Part shown: one piece after another, positions 17,059 through 26,255 of the stretch
How the letters are laid out: the number at the start of each line of letters is the position of its first letter
Numbering within the stretch: position 1 is the stretch's first letter
Source: Phycisphaerae bacterium
GTDB taxonomy: Bacteria; Planctomycetota; Phycisphaerae; Sedimentisphaerales; Anaerobacaceae
Assembly: GCA_017993835.1 (NCBI GenBank)
Contig: JAGOLX010000014.1
Span: 1 to 64,000, forward strand
Direction of reading: 5' to 3'
Length of the DNA stretch: 64,000 bases
Made by a program: the position numbers and the translations under genes
Notes under the pieces: model-generated
Seen by the model: only the letters and a program-made list of their open reading frames with translations
Told to the model about the DNA's origin: nothing
The model's database searches: none

Positions 17059-20000
17059 TCATGGGGACTTGCTGGCCTGGGCGGTGCCGCCGTAGGCGCC
17101 CAGATCGACGCGTTTTCCGTTCGGGGACGGCTCCTTCGAGTAGCTCGTCGACGGATTGCCCGCATCGATGCACGGACTCGTCACATCATCGAGGACCCAG
17201 CTTGCGGTCGTCGGGTCCCAGCGGCCCGCCTGAGACTTCAGGTGGTAGTCTCCATTCTCCGCGTCGGCAAACAGCGGATCGACGTCGAGGTTGCCGGTGC
17301 CGCTCCAGCCGCCCTGAATGTCGTTGTAGCGGACATTGTATTCTCCATTCAAGACATCGTCAGACATGTAGATCTCGTTGTCCCAGACGATGTTGTTCAT
17401 GACGGAGACGGTCTCCATCCCCCAGAGCGAGGACGTAGTCGATTCCAGGTGCAGCCCGCTGGGTTTGTTGGCGGCAAACGTGTTGTTGCGGATCACCGGC
17501 GTGCTCATCCAGTTCATGAGGCCGCCGGCGCCCCCCGCGTCGTTGCGGGCGATCACGTTGTTCGCAACCGTGCAGTACGCGTACCACATGACGATGCCGC
17601 CGCCCCAGCCGTCGGCGGTATTATCCACGATCACGTTGTTCGTGATGGTCGCCTCGGAGCCGTAGTAGCACATGATCGCGCCGCCCGTATACGCGTAGTT
17701 GTTGGCGATCCGGCAGGAATCGATCGTCGGGCTGGTAATCAGAGGCTGGCCCGGCTCGTGGTCATACGAGCCACAGGCCAGGATCGCACCGCCGTGGAGG
17801 TTCTCAAAGCTGCCGCCGCCCATGCGGGGTTTCATCGCATATTCCAGGGTGCAGTATTGCAGCATGTCCTCCGTCGAGCTGTTGATGAACCGGACGCCGT
17901 ACCACCCTTCGGTGGTGTCGATGGCGGTGAAGACGATGCCGCTGTCCACAGTCCCTCGGGCGAGCAGCGTCGCCCGATAGCCGACGGTCAGGCCGAAATG
18001 CCCCGCGAATTTGACGGTGACGCCGGGCTCGATGGTCAGCGTCTGGTTCTTCGGGATGCTGATGTCGCCCGTGACGGTGTATGGACTGTTGGCTCTCGTC
18101 CAGGTCCCGCTGACCGAGCCGGCAGGGACCATTGTCCCTGTAACGCCCACGCCGCTCAGCGACACCGCCAGGGAAGAGGCGTTGCTGCTGGTCGAACGGA
18201 CGAACAGCGTGCCCGCGTACACCTTCTCCTCGGCGGGTCGGAATCGCAGCGTCACTTCGATGGATTCGCCCGGCGTCAGAACGCGGTTCTGAACGGGCGT
18301 ATCGACCGAGAAGACTTCATTCGCATCGCCAACGAGGACTTCAGCAACCTCGAAGTCCAGCGTCCCGGTGTTCGCAATCTCCACGACGGTCGCGGCACTC
18401 GCGTTGACCGCCACGAAACCGGCATCGACCGTCAACGAGGGCGTGATCGTCATCAAGGGCAGATCGGACTGGTTCTCGTAGGCTCCGAGGTCGATGACGT
18501 CGCAGTGAATCCTGTCGGCGCCCGCCAGGTCGGTCGTCGGGAGGTCGCCCGCCTCCATGCCCACGTTGATGCATGGCGAGACACTGGCGAGTGCCCAGTT
18601 CGTGGAGGTTGCGTCATAGTCGGCTCCGATGCTCTCGGTGGGATCGAGGAAACAGGGGTCCGCAGCAAAGTTGCCTTCGCCGGGATAGCCGTCCTCGACG
18701 TCGCAGAAGGTGACAGTCGGGGCGCATTGGTCCGTGAAGATCTGGTACCGCTCGTTGCCCCAAAGGATCGTGTTGACTACGGTCAGTCCGTCCCAGGATG
18801 AGGAGTAGATGCCGCCGGGGAAGTTGTTCACAATGGTACAGTTGTAGATCTCCGGCGCGCCGGACCCGTCACAGAGAATGCCGCCGCACTGGTTCTCGCC
18901 GCCCAGGGATGAGTTGTTCGCGATCACCGTGTTGATGATGAGAGGATAGGCGTCCGTGCAGTAGATTCCGCCGGCCATTTCGCCCTTGTTGTTCGCGAGG
19001 ATGCAGTTCTCGATGGTTGGATCGGAGTTACTGCAATAGATGGCTCCGCCCAGGGAGTTGGCGTCCGAGACCGTCGCGTTCTCCTCCTGCGGGTCGAGTC
19101 CCGTGTTCTTGTTGGCGTAGGTAATCCGGCAGTAGCTCAGCGTGTCGTCGGAGCCGGAATCCACGAATCGCAGGCCGGCCCAGCCGGTCGCTTGGTTCCA
19201 GGCGGTGAACTCGATGGGCTGGGCGTCGCTGCCCTCGGCGAGAAGCTTCGCCTTCTCGCCCACGGTCAGGCCGTAAGAACCCGTGAACAGGACCTTCACG
19301 CCGGGCTCGATCACCAATCGCCCGCTCGCCTCGACCGTAATGTCTCCGGTCACGAAGTACGGCGAATTGGCCGCAGACCACGTCCCCGACACCTGCCCGG
19401 CGGCCACGGTCGTCCCTCCCTCGCAGGCAATCCCGTCGAGGATGACGTTCCGCATGCTGCCGTCCTCGCAGCGGATCGCGAGGAGTCCATAGTAGCCGCC
19501 CGCGTCGGCGGGACTGAATGTGACATGGATGGAGGCCCCCCGCCCGGGCGCGTCGATGACGAAGGCGCCGATCCGACGGGCGTATCCCTGGCCCTCGCGT
19601 TCGATCAGGAACCCGTCCGGGCACGTGATCGACGCAATGGCCAGATTCGCCGTGTGGTTCCCGATCCGCAGGACCTTGGCGGCCGACTGCTCGCCTGGCA
19701 TTGCATGGAAGCTCAGCGAGCATACATCCGTATCGATCGAGGGCTGCGCCGGCCGGATGTTCAGGATGCTCTCCGTGATGATGCAGTCCTTGTAGAGATA
19801 GGCGGTAGGCAGAGCATACCAAGCCTCGGTGATCTCCTGGGGTCGCGTGGTACCCCAGCCGAAGTTGAGATGATACTCGCCGTTGGTGTTGTAGCCATCG
19901 CAGACGATCACGTGGCCGCCCCAGTTGTCCGGCGGGCTGAAGCTCAGCAGCGCGGGCAGTCCGTTGACCACGTTCTCCTGCAGGACGATGAGGCCTTGGT

Positions 20001-20988
20001 CGGTCAGACCGCCGTACATGTCCGCGGAGTGGTAGCCGAAGCGGTCGAGCAGAGCACCCTGCACCGTGTAGAGCGAGGCGCCGGAGCCGTCGCTGGAGTA
20101 GTCCATCTCCGCGGCCACGCCACAGGCGAAGTTCAGCGCTGCGACATCCAGATCGTTCAGATCGATGCCCTGGGAGTACTTCAGCCGGATCGTGTCGAGA
20201 TAGCCGTTGAGCGTCTCGAAGGACGGGAAGTCGTAGAGTTCGCTGTCCGCGTCGATCTGTGTCCCGCTGTACATCGTGTAGGAATCGTCGTCGCTGAAGG
20301 TCGCCTCACAGAGCTTGTGATAATGGACAACTTGTGCGAACGCGGTCGCGACACAGCCCACGTACGAACGGATGCCGGTCACCGAGTCCAGCGGGCAGAA
20401 GGCATTGTAGGGCGCACCCTGCACCCAGGTCGTTCCGAGCCAGCCGCCGGTGGAGGTCGCGCCATCGGAGGGCCACTGCTGGAACACGGCGTCGTCGGCA
20501 TCGTCCGTTTCGCCGCTGACGAGCAATTGCCACTGCTCCGCCGTCCGGGCGGTCTTGAGTTCCGGATATTCCGCGAGGGCCTCGGTTCTGAGCTTCATGT
20601 CCGCTCGAAGCATTCGATAGAGAGGATTGGAGGCATCGCTGCTGGTGGGGAAGGAGGCCGTGAACGAGTACGCGACGACCGGGGCAATATCCGTATCGGC
20701 GGACAGCGCCACGAAGCCAGTGGGGTCAAGGTCGGCCACATAGGACAGAACAGTCCCATCGTCGTCCTGGATCGTGCGGAAGCCAGAAGGCGTCAGCGCC
20801 GTTGCCAGCACACGAATCGAGCCGCGCGTCGTCTGCCCGTCTGGCGCAAATCGCGTCACAAGGAAGCCGTCCGTCGCCTTCCTCGCCCTGGCCAGATCGA
20901 CCGACTCCGCGAGAGCCGCCGAGTGCAGGAACAAACCGACGACAACAGCCGCGATCCCAAACGACCTTCTCCCATCCACTTGTGTCAT
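17059..20988 (-). CDS. Secreted C10 (streptopain-like) peptidase with beta-helix repeats
   Basis: 1309 aa. After a signal peptide (AAVVVGLFLHSAALAES) comes a pro-region and a C10 cysteine-peptidase domain: the catalytic Cys lies in YVGCVATAFAQ (about 212) and the His in GGHVIVCDGYNTNGEYHLNFGWG's first half (about 359). The rest has two copies of a module with VTGDI...IEPGVKVLFTG...GLTVG, each followed by right-handed beta-helix repeats (GGAIYCSNS, GGIYCTDAY, GGAIMCYYG), separated by an ASPM/choice-of-anchor-D type domain. It ends in VDLGAYGGTAQASKSP with no sorting signal. GGGAGGTG is five bases before the ATG at 20988, so the upstream Met codons are rejected. It is probably a surface-acting protease that binds polymer; C10 assignment is strong, the target is not known. 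Confidence 0.88.
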   Translation of the reverse strand: MTQVDGRRSFGIAAVVVGLFLHSAALAESVDLARARKATDGFLVTRFAPDGQTTRGSIRVLATALTPSGFRTIQDDDGTVLSYVADLDPTGFVALSADTDIAPVVAYSFTASFPTSSDASNPLYRMLRADMKLRTEALAEYPELKTARTAEQWQLLVSGETDDADDAVFQQWPSDGATSTGGWLGTTWVQGAPYNAFCPLDSVTGIRSYVGCVATAFAQVVHYHKLCEATFSDDDSYTMYSGTQIDADSELYDFPSFETLNGYLDTIRLKYSQGIDLNDLDVAALNFACGVAAEMDYSSDGSGASLYTVQGALLDRFGYHSADMYGGLTDQGLIVLQENVVNGLPALLSFSPPDNWGGHVIVCDGYNTNGEYHLNFGWGTTRPQEITEAWYALPTAYLYKDCIITESILNIRPAQPSIDTDVCSLSFHAMPGEQSAAKVLRIGNHTANLAIASITCPDGFLIEREGQGYARRIGAFVIDAPGRGASIHVTFSPADAGGYYGLLAIRCEDGSMRNVILDGIACEGGTTVAAGQVSGTWSAANSPYFVTGDITVEASGRLVIEPGVKVLFTGSYGLTVGEKAKLLAEGSDAQPIEFTAWNQATGWAGLRFVDSGSDDTLSYCRITYANKNTGLDPQEENATVSDANSLGGAIYCSNSDPTIENCILANNKGEMAGGIYCTDAYPLIINTVIANNSSLGGENQCGGILCDGSGAPEIYNCTIVNNFPGGIYSSSWDGLTVVNTILWGNERYQIFTDQCAPTVTFCDVEDGYPGEGNFAADPCFLDPTESIGADYDATSTNWALASVSPCINVGMEAGDLPTTDLAGADRIHCDVIDLGAYENQSDLPLMTITPSLTVDAGFVAVNASAATVVEIANTGTLDFEVAEVLVGDANEVFSVDTPVQNRVLTPGESIEVTLRFRPAEEKVYAGTLFVRSTSSNASSLAVSLSGVGVTGTMVPAGSVSGTWTRANSPYTVTGDISIPKNQTLTIEPGVTVKFAGHFGLTVGYRATLLARGTVDSGIVFTAIDTTEGWYGVRFINSSTEDMLQYCTLEYAMKPRMGGGSFENLHGGAILACGSYDHEPGQPLITSPTIDSCRIANNYAYTGGAIMCYYGSEATITNNVIVDNTADGWGGGIVMWYAYCTVANNVIARNDAGGAGGLMNWMSTPVIRNNTFAANKPSGLHLESTTSSLWGMETVSVMNNIVWDNEIYMSDDVLNGEYNVRYNDIQGGWSGTGNLDVDPLFADAENGDYHLKSQAGRWDPTTASWVLDDVTSPCIDAGNPSTSYSKEPSPNGKRVDLGAYGGTAQASKSP

Positions 20989-21042
20989 GTCGACACCTCC
21001 CATTCTAGCCACCCCTTCCGCAAGAGCACGCATCTCAGTCCT

Positions 21043-21061
21043 ATGCCGATGTTATCGGCAT
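21043..21061. promoter_or_regulatory. Operator-like palindrome in the peptidase leader
   Basis: Two perfect eight-base arms (ATGCCGAT / ATCGGCAT) separated by three bases, 55-73 bases before the peptidase start codon. It could be a regulator site or a small RNA hairpin. Confidence 0.4.
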
Positions 21062-21254
21062 TTGGAACGACGACATTCTGAACTGATCTCTCCAGACGGT
21101 CACTCCCCCGCTGCGGCCTGTGCCGCTCATTCGAGTCGTGGGATGCCCATCTCGACGTCCGCCACGCAATTCCTCCGGCCCGCGGCCCCCTCGCAGGTCG
21201 AGGCTCGACAACTCCACAATGCCACAACAACTCGACCGGCCCACTATGCGTCCC

Positions 21255-21283
21255 ATAATAGCAGAGTGTGACGCGATGGTCAG
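21255..21283 (-). promoter_or_regulatory. Candidate promoter for the C10 peptidase gene
   Basis: Minus strand CTGACC (21278-21283), 17-base spacer, TATTAT (21255-21260). The leader would be about 260 bases. Confidence 0.35.
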
Positions 21284-21336
21284 CGGTAATCACGCACGCT
21301 GGGCAGGCACGGAGACCACGTCGCGTCGTCGCACAG

Positions 21337-22944
21337 TCAGTCCCGGCGCAGATAGCCGACAAGGGGACATCCGCCCAGCGATTCAAGCCCTTCGACCACG
21401 CATGCTGCATTGATTCGGGCGCCGACCGCCGAGGTGTGCGTGTGCTCGCGGAGCGGAAAACAGACCGCGGTCACCTGGGCCTGGCCCATCTGCTCATATC
21501 GCTGGGCGATGCGTTCATTGAGATCGATGAAGGCGACGCTTTCGGCCTGGGCCGCCTCGGAAGCCCATTTCCCGTAGCCCAGCGAGGCCCGACCGACCTT
21601 GCCATCCTGCCAGTTGTTCCGCGGGATCGGCGAGCAGACAATCGCGGTGGCCCCCTTGGACCTCGCATCCGCGATGAACTTGCGGATATACCAGCCGTAG
21701 GTGTGGACCACTTCGTGCCGCCCGGTGAGCAGGTTGTCGATTTCCCCGGTCTGGTCGCCGACGCCCGGGATCGTGCCGCGAGCCCGCTGCCTGTCGTTGA
21801 GCGGCCCCGCGTCGTTATGGCCGAATTGCAGAATGACGTAGTCGCCCGGCTTCATGTCGGCCAGGACCTTCTCCCAGGATCCCTGGGTCTGGAACGTCCG
21901 GCTGCTCGTCCCGCCCCAGGCGCGATTCTGCACGTTGATCCTTGTGCGGTCGAAGAAGTCGGCAATGGGAGCGCCCCAGCCCCATTGGCCGTTGGCGCCG
22001 TTGCCGAGGCTGCCCGTCCGGACGGTGGAATCGCCGATAAGAAACAGCGTCGGCAGGTTGGGGTCGGGCTTCGGCAGTGCGTCGGGCATCCAGGGGCGCG
22101 CGAGGATCTGCTCCGTCTGCTTGACGACCACATGCTCCGCGTACGGAGTCACCGCCTGTCCTTCGGGTGAGAGCATGTCCGCCAGGAGACAGTCGGCCAG
22201 CGTCTTCAATCCCGAGACCATCAGCACCGCATTGAGATTCGCCCCTTCGACGCTGGTGTGCGTGTGATCGCGAGGGAAAAACTCGGCGATTCGAATCGCT
22301 CCGAGCAACTCGTACTGGTCGGCGATGATGTTCGTCAGGTCTATGAAGGGCACGCCTTCGGCCGTGGCAATCTCGGCGGACCACTGGCTGAAGCGACCCG
22401 AGCCTCGCTCCACCTTGCCCTCCTTCCAGATGTTGCGAACAGTTAGCGACAGAACGAGGGGGGTCGCCCCCTTGGCTTTGGCGTCCGCGATGAATCTGCG
22501 CATGTACCAGCCGTAGGTGTGGACGACCTCGTCGGCGTTGGTGACCTTGTTCCGGATAGCCTCTGTCTCGTCCCCCAGACCCGGCAGCGACCCGCGAGCC
22601 CTGCGGTCGTCATTGATGGGCCCGCCGTCGTTGTGACCGAACTGGATCAGGACGAAGTCGCCCGCTCTCATCTCCCCCAGGACCGCGTCCCAGAGTCCCT
22701 CCGTGAGAAACGTCCGGCTGCTCCGCCCGCCGCGAGCCCGATTCACGACGCGGATCTTCGACGAATCGAAGTACTTCGCCAGGTGACTCCCCCATCCGAG
22801 GTCCGACCCGTTGCTGGCGGTGGAATCGCCGACGACGAACAGCGTCGGCACATTCGGCTCGCCAACAGCCTGAATCTGGCCATCAATCACCCCCGCAAGA
22901 ACCAACATCACCGCCGCGACAACGACCGCACTTCTTCCGCCCAT
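21337..22944 (-). CDS. Secreted tandem SGNH esterase (rhamnogalacturonan acetylesterase-like)
   Basis: 535 aa with a signal peptide (VVVAAVMLVLAGVIDG) and two complete SGNH/GDSL hydrolase domains. Domain 1: GDST (39-42), QFGHNDGG and the catalytic pair in DHTHTS. Domain 2, from about residue 300: GDSTVRTG, ILQFGHNDAG and the closing EHTHTS, where the Asp of the D-x-x-H pair is replaced by Glu. Both halves share VVHTYGWY and RRARG/RQRARG. The family removes acetyl groups from pectin-type polysaccharides in the periplasm or outside. GAGGAG is seven bases before the ATG. It is a lone gene with no carbohydrate cluster beside it. Confidence 0.87.
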   Translation of the reverse strand: MGGRSAVVVAAVMLVLAGVIDGQIQAVGEPNVPTLFVVGDSTASNGSDLGWGSHLAKYFDSSKIRVVNRARGGRSSRTFLTEGLWDAVLGEMRAGDFVLIQFGHNDGGPINDDRRARGSLPGLGDETEAIRNKVTNADEVVHTYGWYMRRFIADAKAKGATPLVLSLTVRNIWKEGKVERGSGRFSQWSAEIATAEGVPFIDLTNIIADQYELLGAIRIAEFFPRDHTHTSVEGANLNAVLMVSGLKTLADCLLADMLSPEGQAVTPYAEHVVVKQTEQILARPWMPDALPKPDPNLPTLFLIGDSTVRTGSLGNGANGQWGWGAPIADFFDRTRINVQNRAWGGTSSRTFQTQGSWEKVLADMKPGDYVILQFGHNDAGPLNDRQRARGTIPGVGDQTGEIDNLLTGRHEVVHTYGWYIRKFIADARSKGATAIVCSPIPRNNWQDGKVGRASLGYGKWASEAAQAESVAFIDLNERIAQRYEQMGQAQVTAVCFPLREHTHTSAVGARINAACVVEGLESLGGCPLVGYLRRD

Positions 22945-23055
22945 GCCGTGACTCCTCGTGTCTGAACATCAGAGACTACATCTTGACTACTCGTCACGGC
23001 CTGTCATGTCAACGGGTATTCGCTGCCCCAGGAACGACGCAGACCCCAATCTGGA

Positions 23056-23892
23056 TCAGTAGTCCTTGAAGGTCCGCATCCATTCGGGCCAGTCCTCCGA
23101 CTGGACGCCGCCGGCCTTTGTCCATAGCCCCTCCGTGTTGAACGACCGGTGCCACTTCAGCATCCAGAGTTCCTTGAGCCCCACCTTCCGCACGGAACCA
23201 TCGACGAACAGGCAGTTCACCGCGCCATCGTGCCGATTGATGCAACAGCGAGCCATGTTGTTGGCGCTCCAGGCTGCATTCTCATTCTCTGCGGGCGCAT
23301 CTGTATAGCGTGGCCACAAGTCAAAGCGAAGCGCGTCGATGAACAACGGTACGCGACGGGCATCGGGAACATCCTTCAGGTCCGCCCAGCCCTGGCTCGC
23401 CGGCATGCCGCCTTCGTACGTGCTGACAACCTTCAACGTGTAGCCGTTGAGACTGTAGCTGCCGGCAATCCCATTAGGGTTCATCTGATATGTCGTCTCC
23501 CCGTAAGTCATGGACGTTGGAGTGCTGAAGATGCCCCAGGCACTGAAAGTGGTCGGCATTGGGGAAATGAAACCCGACTCGTCATACATCGGTGTGGTGG
23601 CTGTCGGGCAGAACCACGTGCGGTTCCTCGTCCAATCTTGATACTCAGGCGACAGTTGGAGGGGCCAGTAGTAGCCGGATGAACAAACGCCGGTGAAGAA
23701 GTGGCCGTCATTGTTCTCGATGTAGCTCTGGAAGATCCCGCTCCACTGTCGCAGATTGGACTGACACACGGCTTCCTTCGCCCTCCTGCGGCCGGTTTCA
23801 CCCACCGCCCCGAGGGACATCAGGACCAGGGCCGCACAACCTAGGATCACAATCCAATCGATTCGATTGATTCTCTCGCGTGTTTCCATCAT
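23056..23892 (-). CDS. Pseudopilin-like H-X9-DG protein
   Basis: 278 aa. The N terminus has one hydrophobic helix (IDWIVILGCAALVLMSLGAVG) followed by RRAKEAVCQSNLRQWSGIFQSY, the usual sequence after a planctomycete prepilin helix, and the C terminus has RHDGAVNCLFVDGSVRKVG, the H-X9-DG motif. However, the G-F-T-L-I-E cleavage motif is missing, so it may not be processed as a pseudopilin. ATGGTTTC region: SD TTGGAG lies before the first of two adjacent ATG codons. It overlaps the PQQ-propeller gene by four bases (ATGA), so the two proteins are made together. Confidence 0.78.
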   Translation of the reverse strand: MMETRERINRIDWIVILGCAALVLMSLGAVGETGRRRAKEAVCQSNLRQWSGIFQSYIENNDGHFFTGVCSSGYYWPLQLSPEYQDWTRNRTWFCPTATTPMYDESGFISPMPTTFSAWGIFSTPTSMTYGETTYQMNPNGIAGSYSLNGYTLKVVSTYEGGMPASQGWADLKDVPDARRVPLFIDALRFDLWPRYTDAPAENENAAWSANNMARCCINRHDGAVNCLFVDGSVRKVGLKELWMLKWHRSFNTEGLWTKAGGVQSEDWPEWMRTFKDY

Positions 23893-25304
23893 GGTTTCTC
23901 CAACACATAGCGGCTCGCACCACGCGTGGGCGTCGATGCAGAGACCGGAGCGATCGCCCAGATTGCGTTCTTCTCGCCAGTGTTCAGCGACGAATAGTCC
24001 TTCGAATCCGCCAGGATCAGGAGATCGTCGGCCGCAATGACAGGGAAGGCCGGCCAGCCACCCGTCGTAAACTCCCCGATGGTCAGGCTTCCCGGAGAGA
24101 CGACATAGATGACGCCGCTATCCGAAGCGGCATAGACGATGCCGCTACCGTCAACAGTCAGCGTGAAACCACCTGCTTCCTCTGCTGCTTCCTCGGATTT
24201 GGATATCCCGGTGAGATCGGGCGCCCACCCCCAAGGAGACGTTTCTTCGATAAGGCTACCCAAGTGCGCCACCCACCTGAGAATCCCGCTGGGGTGGACC
24301 GCCCGCAGATAGGGATCGTCGAGACTGACATAGATCGTCCCATCGGGCGCTACGACCGGCTCGGACCAACCGTCGCTGGCGGTCGGTGCATTTGCGCTGC
24401 CGCCGAACATGTGGGGATCGCACAGATTGACGGACCACCGGATCACACCGGTCGCCGGCTCAATGGCATAGAGATTGGGGTCGTAGAGCAGCGTCTGGTA
24501 GATCGTGCCATCCTTGGCCACCACAGGCGAGACAAAGGACCAGCCACCTGTGTCCGGATCATCCGAATTCGCCGGGAACCGACAAACCCACTTGATGCTG
24601 CCGTCAGCAGGATTGAGAGCATAGAGGCTCGGATCATAGAGGCCCGCGACGTAGACCGTGCCGTCGAGACCGATGGAAGGCGAGGCAAAGATCGCGCCGT
24701 TGAACAACAGGCCCGCCCCTTTGGTCCGGAATTGCCACAGTTCCTCGCCGGTCTGACCATTCAGGGCATACAGCATGCCGTCGGCAGAACCCACGTAGAC
24801 ATTCCCGCCGGCATCCACGGCGGGCGAGGAATAGATCTCGCCGTTCGTGGTGTAAGTCCAACGCAGCCGGCCGTCGGGATCCACCGCGCAGAGTTTGCCG
24901 TCCTTGTCGCCAACGTAAAGACTGCCGTCGGAGCCGATACTCGGGGCGGTCAACAAGGCACAATTGACATCGCACACCCAGACGAGACTGCCGTCGGAGT
25001 CGAGCGTATAGAGCTTCCCATCCTCACAGGCGAGATGGATGCGGCCATCGGAGCCGACAGTGACGCTGCCTGCCACAGCCCCGTCCGTCTCGAACTTCCA
25101 CCGGACACCGCCTTCCAGCGGCCCGAAATCGCCGCTCTGCCCATCCCGGCGGAAGTTGCCCCCCAGCGTGGGCCACTTGGGCTCTGCGGCGATACCTACT
25201 CGCGCACCGTTCGTCTGGGCCCCTGGGCCGGCAATCAACGGCAGGGCCGCCCCCAAGACAACCACAAGCAAAGACGAGACTACCGAACAACGTCTTGCGC
25301 GCAT
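23889..25304 (-). CDS. Exported PQQ-like beta-propeller protein
   Basis: 471 aa. A signal peptide (SVVSSLLVVVLGAALPLIAG) precedes about seven propeller blades. Repeats include GKLYTLDSDGSLVW, GKLCAVDPDGRLRW, GMLYALNGQTGEELW and PSLYALNPADGSIKW, with intervening APSIGSDGSLYVG-type strands. These are BamB/PQQ-dehydrogenase-like blades without PQQ-binding residues that I can identify, so a scaffold or binding role is more likely than catalysis. GGAGAG lies before the ATG. It is translationally coupled to the downstream pseudopilin-like gene. Confidence 0.86.
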   Translation of the reverse strand: MRARRCSVVSSLLVVVLGAALPLIAGPGAQTNGARVGIAAEPKWPTLGGNFRRDGQSGDFGPLEGGVRWKFETDGAVAGSVTVGSDGRIHLACEDGKLYTLDSDGSLVWVCDVNCALLTAPSIGSDGSLYVGDKDGKLCAVDPDGRLRWTYTTNGEIYSSPAVDAGGNVYVGSADGMLYALNGQTGEELWQFRTKGAGLLFNGAIFASPSIGLDGTVYVAGLYDPSLYALNPADGSIKWVCRFPANSDDPDTGGWSFVSPVVAKDGTIYQTLLYDPNLYAIEPATGVIRWSVNLCDPHMFGGSANAPTASDGWSEPVVAPDGTIYVSLDDPYLRAVHPSGILRWVAHLGSLIEETSPWGWAPDLTGISKSEEAAEEAGGFTLTVDGSGIVYAASDSGVIYVVSPGSLTIGEFTTGGWPAFPVIAADDLLILADSKDYSSLNTGEKNAIWAIAPVSASTPTRGASRYVLEKP

Positions 25305-25516
25305 TGCAGCTCTCCTTCCTCATACGATTCCCGCCATCCACCAATACCAAGGAGACACCACGATTGGGAGCCCCATGGCCGCCGGTCTTCCGATCTAAGT
25401 ATATATGTCCAGGAAATGGGTTGGACGTTGCACAAAAAACCGGGACTTCGGCAGATTTCTTCCTCCGCACAGGCACACTCAAAGCAAGTTCGAGCATGGC
25501 ACCCATCCCAACTGCT

Positions 25517-25870
25517 TTATCCCCCCGCGCGCTTGACGGTGTAACCCCGCTGGGTCAGCTCTGCCATCAGCAGATCGCGGTGGTCGCCCTGGATCTCGAT
25601 GGTCGCCCCCTTCACGGTCCCGCCGGCTCCGCATTTTCGCTTGAGTTCCGTAGCGAGCTTCTGCAGCCCATCGTCATCAAGCAGCACGCCCGTAACGAGA
25701 GTGACGCCTTTGCCCTTGCGGCCCTTCGTCTCGCGAGAGACCCGCACGATCCCGTCGCCCTGCGGAATCACCGATTGCTTGCGGCACACACATTCGGCAA
25801 CAGGCTTGCCGCAGCCCGGACACATCCGCCCGTATTCCGTCGAATAGACTATGCCGGTTTCTCTTGCCAT
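25517..25870 (-). CDS. yciH: SUI1/YciH-family translation initiation factor
   Basis: 117 aa. An N-terminal Cys motif CPGCGKPVAECVC (17-29) precedes the SUI1 fold: KGRKGKGVTLVTGVLLDDDG, LKRKCGAGGTVKGATIEIQGDHRD. The pattern is that of bacterial YciH, a homologue of eIF1 that is thought to influence start-codon choice on the 30S subunit. It starts six bases after the amphi-Trp gene stop, so both are co-transcribed. Confidence 0.93.
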   Translation of the reverse strand: MARETGIVYSTEYGRMCPGCGKPVAECVCRKQSVIPQGDGIVRVSRETKGRKGKGVTLVTGVLLDDDGLQKLATELKRKCGAGGTVKGATIEIQGDHRDLLMAELTQRGYTVKRAGG

Positions 25871-25876
25871 ATCGAA

Positions 25877-26101
25877 TCAGGGATTAGTCCATTTGACCTG
25901 GAATTCGATCTCTTCGTCGTCGCCCTCGCGTTCGTGCTCGATGTTGAATTCGGCCCGAACAGGTACGTAGATCCGCTCGCCGGCGATCTGGATATCGAGC
26001 TTCTCACCCTTCTCCAGGGCATCCGCCAGCCGTCGCAGCTTCGCCACGAATTGGGCCGTCGGGTATCCTTTTTCAATATCTCGTTCGGATCTCTTCTTCA
26101 C
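25877..26101 (-). CDS. Amphi-Trp domain protein
   Basis: 74 aa from a GTG at 26101 with GGGAGG six bases upstream; longer in-frame ATG starts lack a ribosome site. KKRSERDIEKGYPTAQFVAKLRRLADALEKGEKLDIQIAG is the helical part and YVPVRAEFNIEHEREGDDEEIEFQVKW the amphipathic strand pair that names the family. Function is unknown. It is co-transcribed with yciH. A TTGACA at 26140-26145 (minus strand) may be its -35 box, but no good -10 follows. Confidence 0.78.
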   Translation of the reverse strand: MKKRSERDIEKGYPTAQFVAKLRRLADALEKGEKLDIQIAGERIYVPVRAEFNIEHEREGDDEEIEFQVKWTNP

Positions 26102-26255
26102 AGTCGCCTCCCATCCACACAATTCTTGTGAAGACCACCTGTCAAACGCAGTTGCCCCTTCCCGTTGGCGGGGCCGCTTTCTATGAGACATACCCAGAGC
26201 ACTCCTGAACTCCACAGGCAATCCTCAGGAGACGGAGGTCATGTCGCGCGGTGGT

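Larger units (their letters stand above)
21034..21336. other. Intergenic region upstream of the C10 peptidase gene
   Basis: No gene seen. It holds a perfect palindrome (21043-21061) and a candidate promoter (21255-21283), both described separately. Confidence 0.4.
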
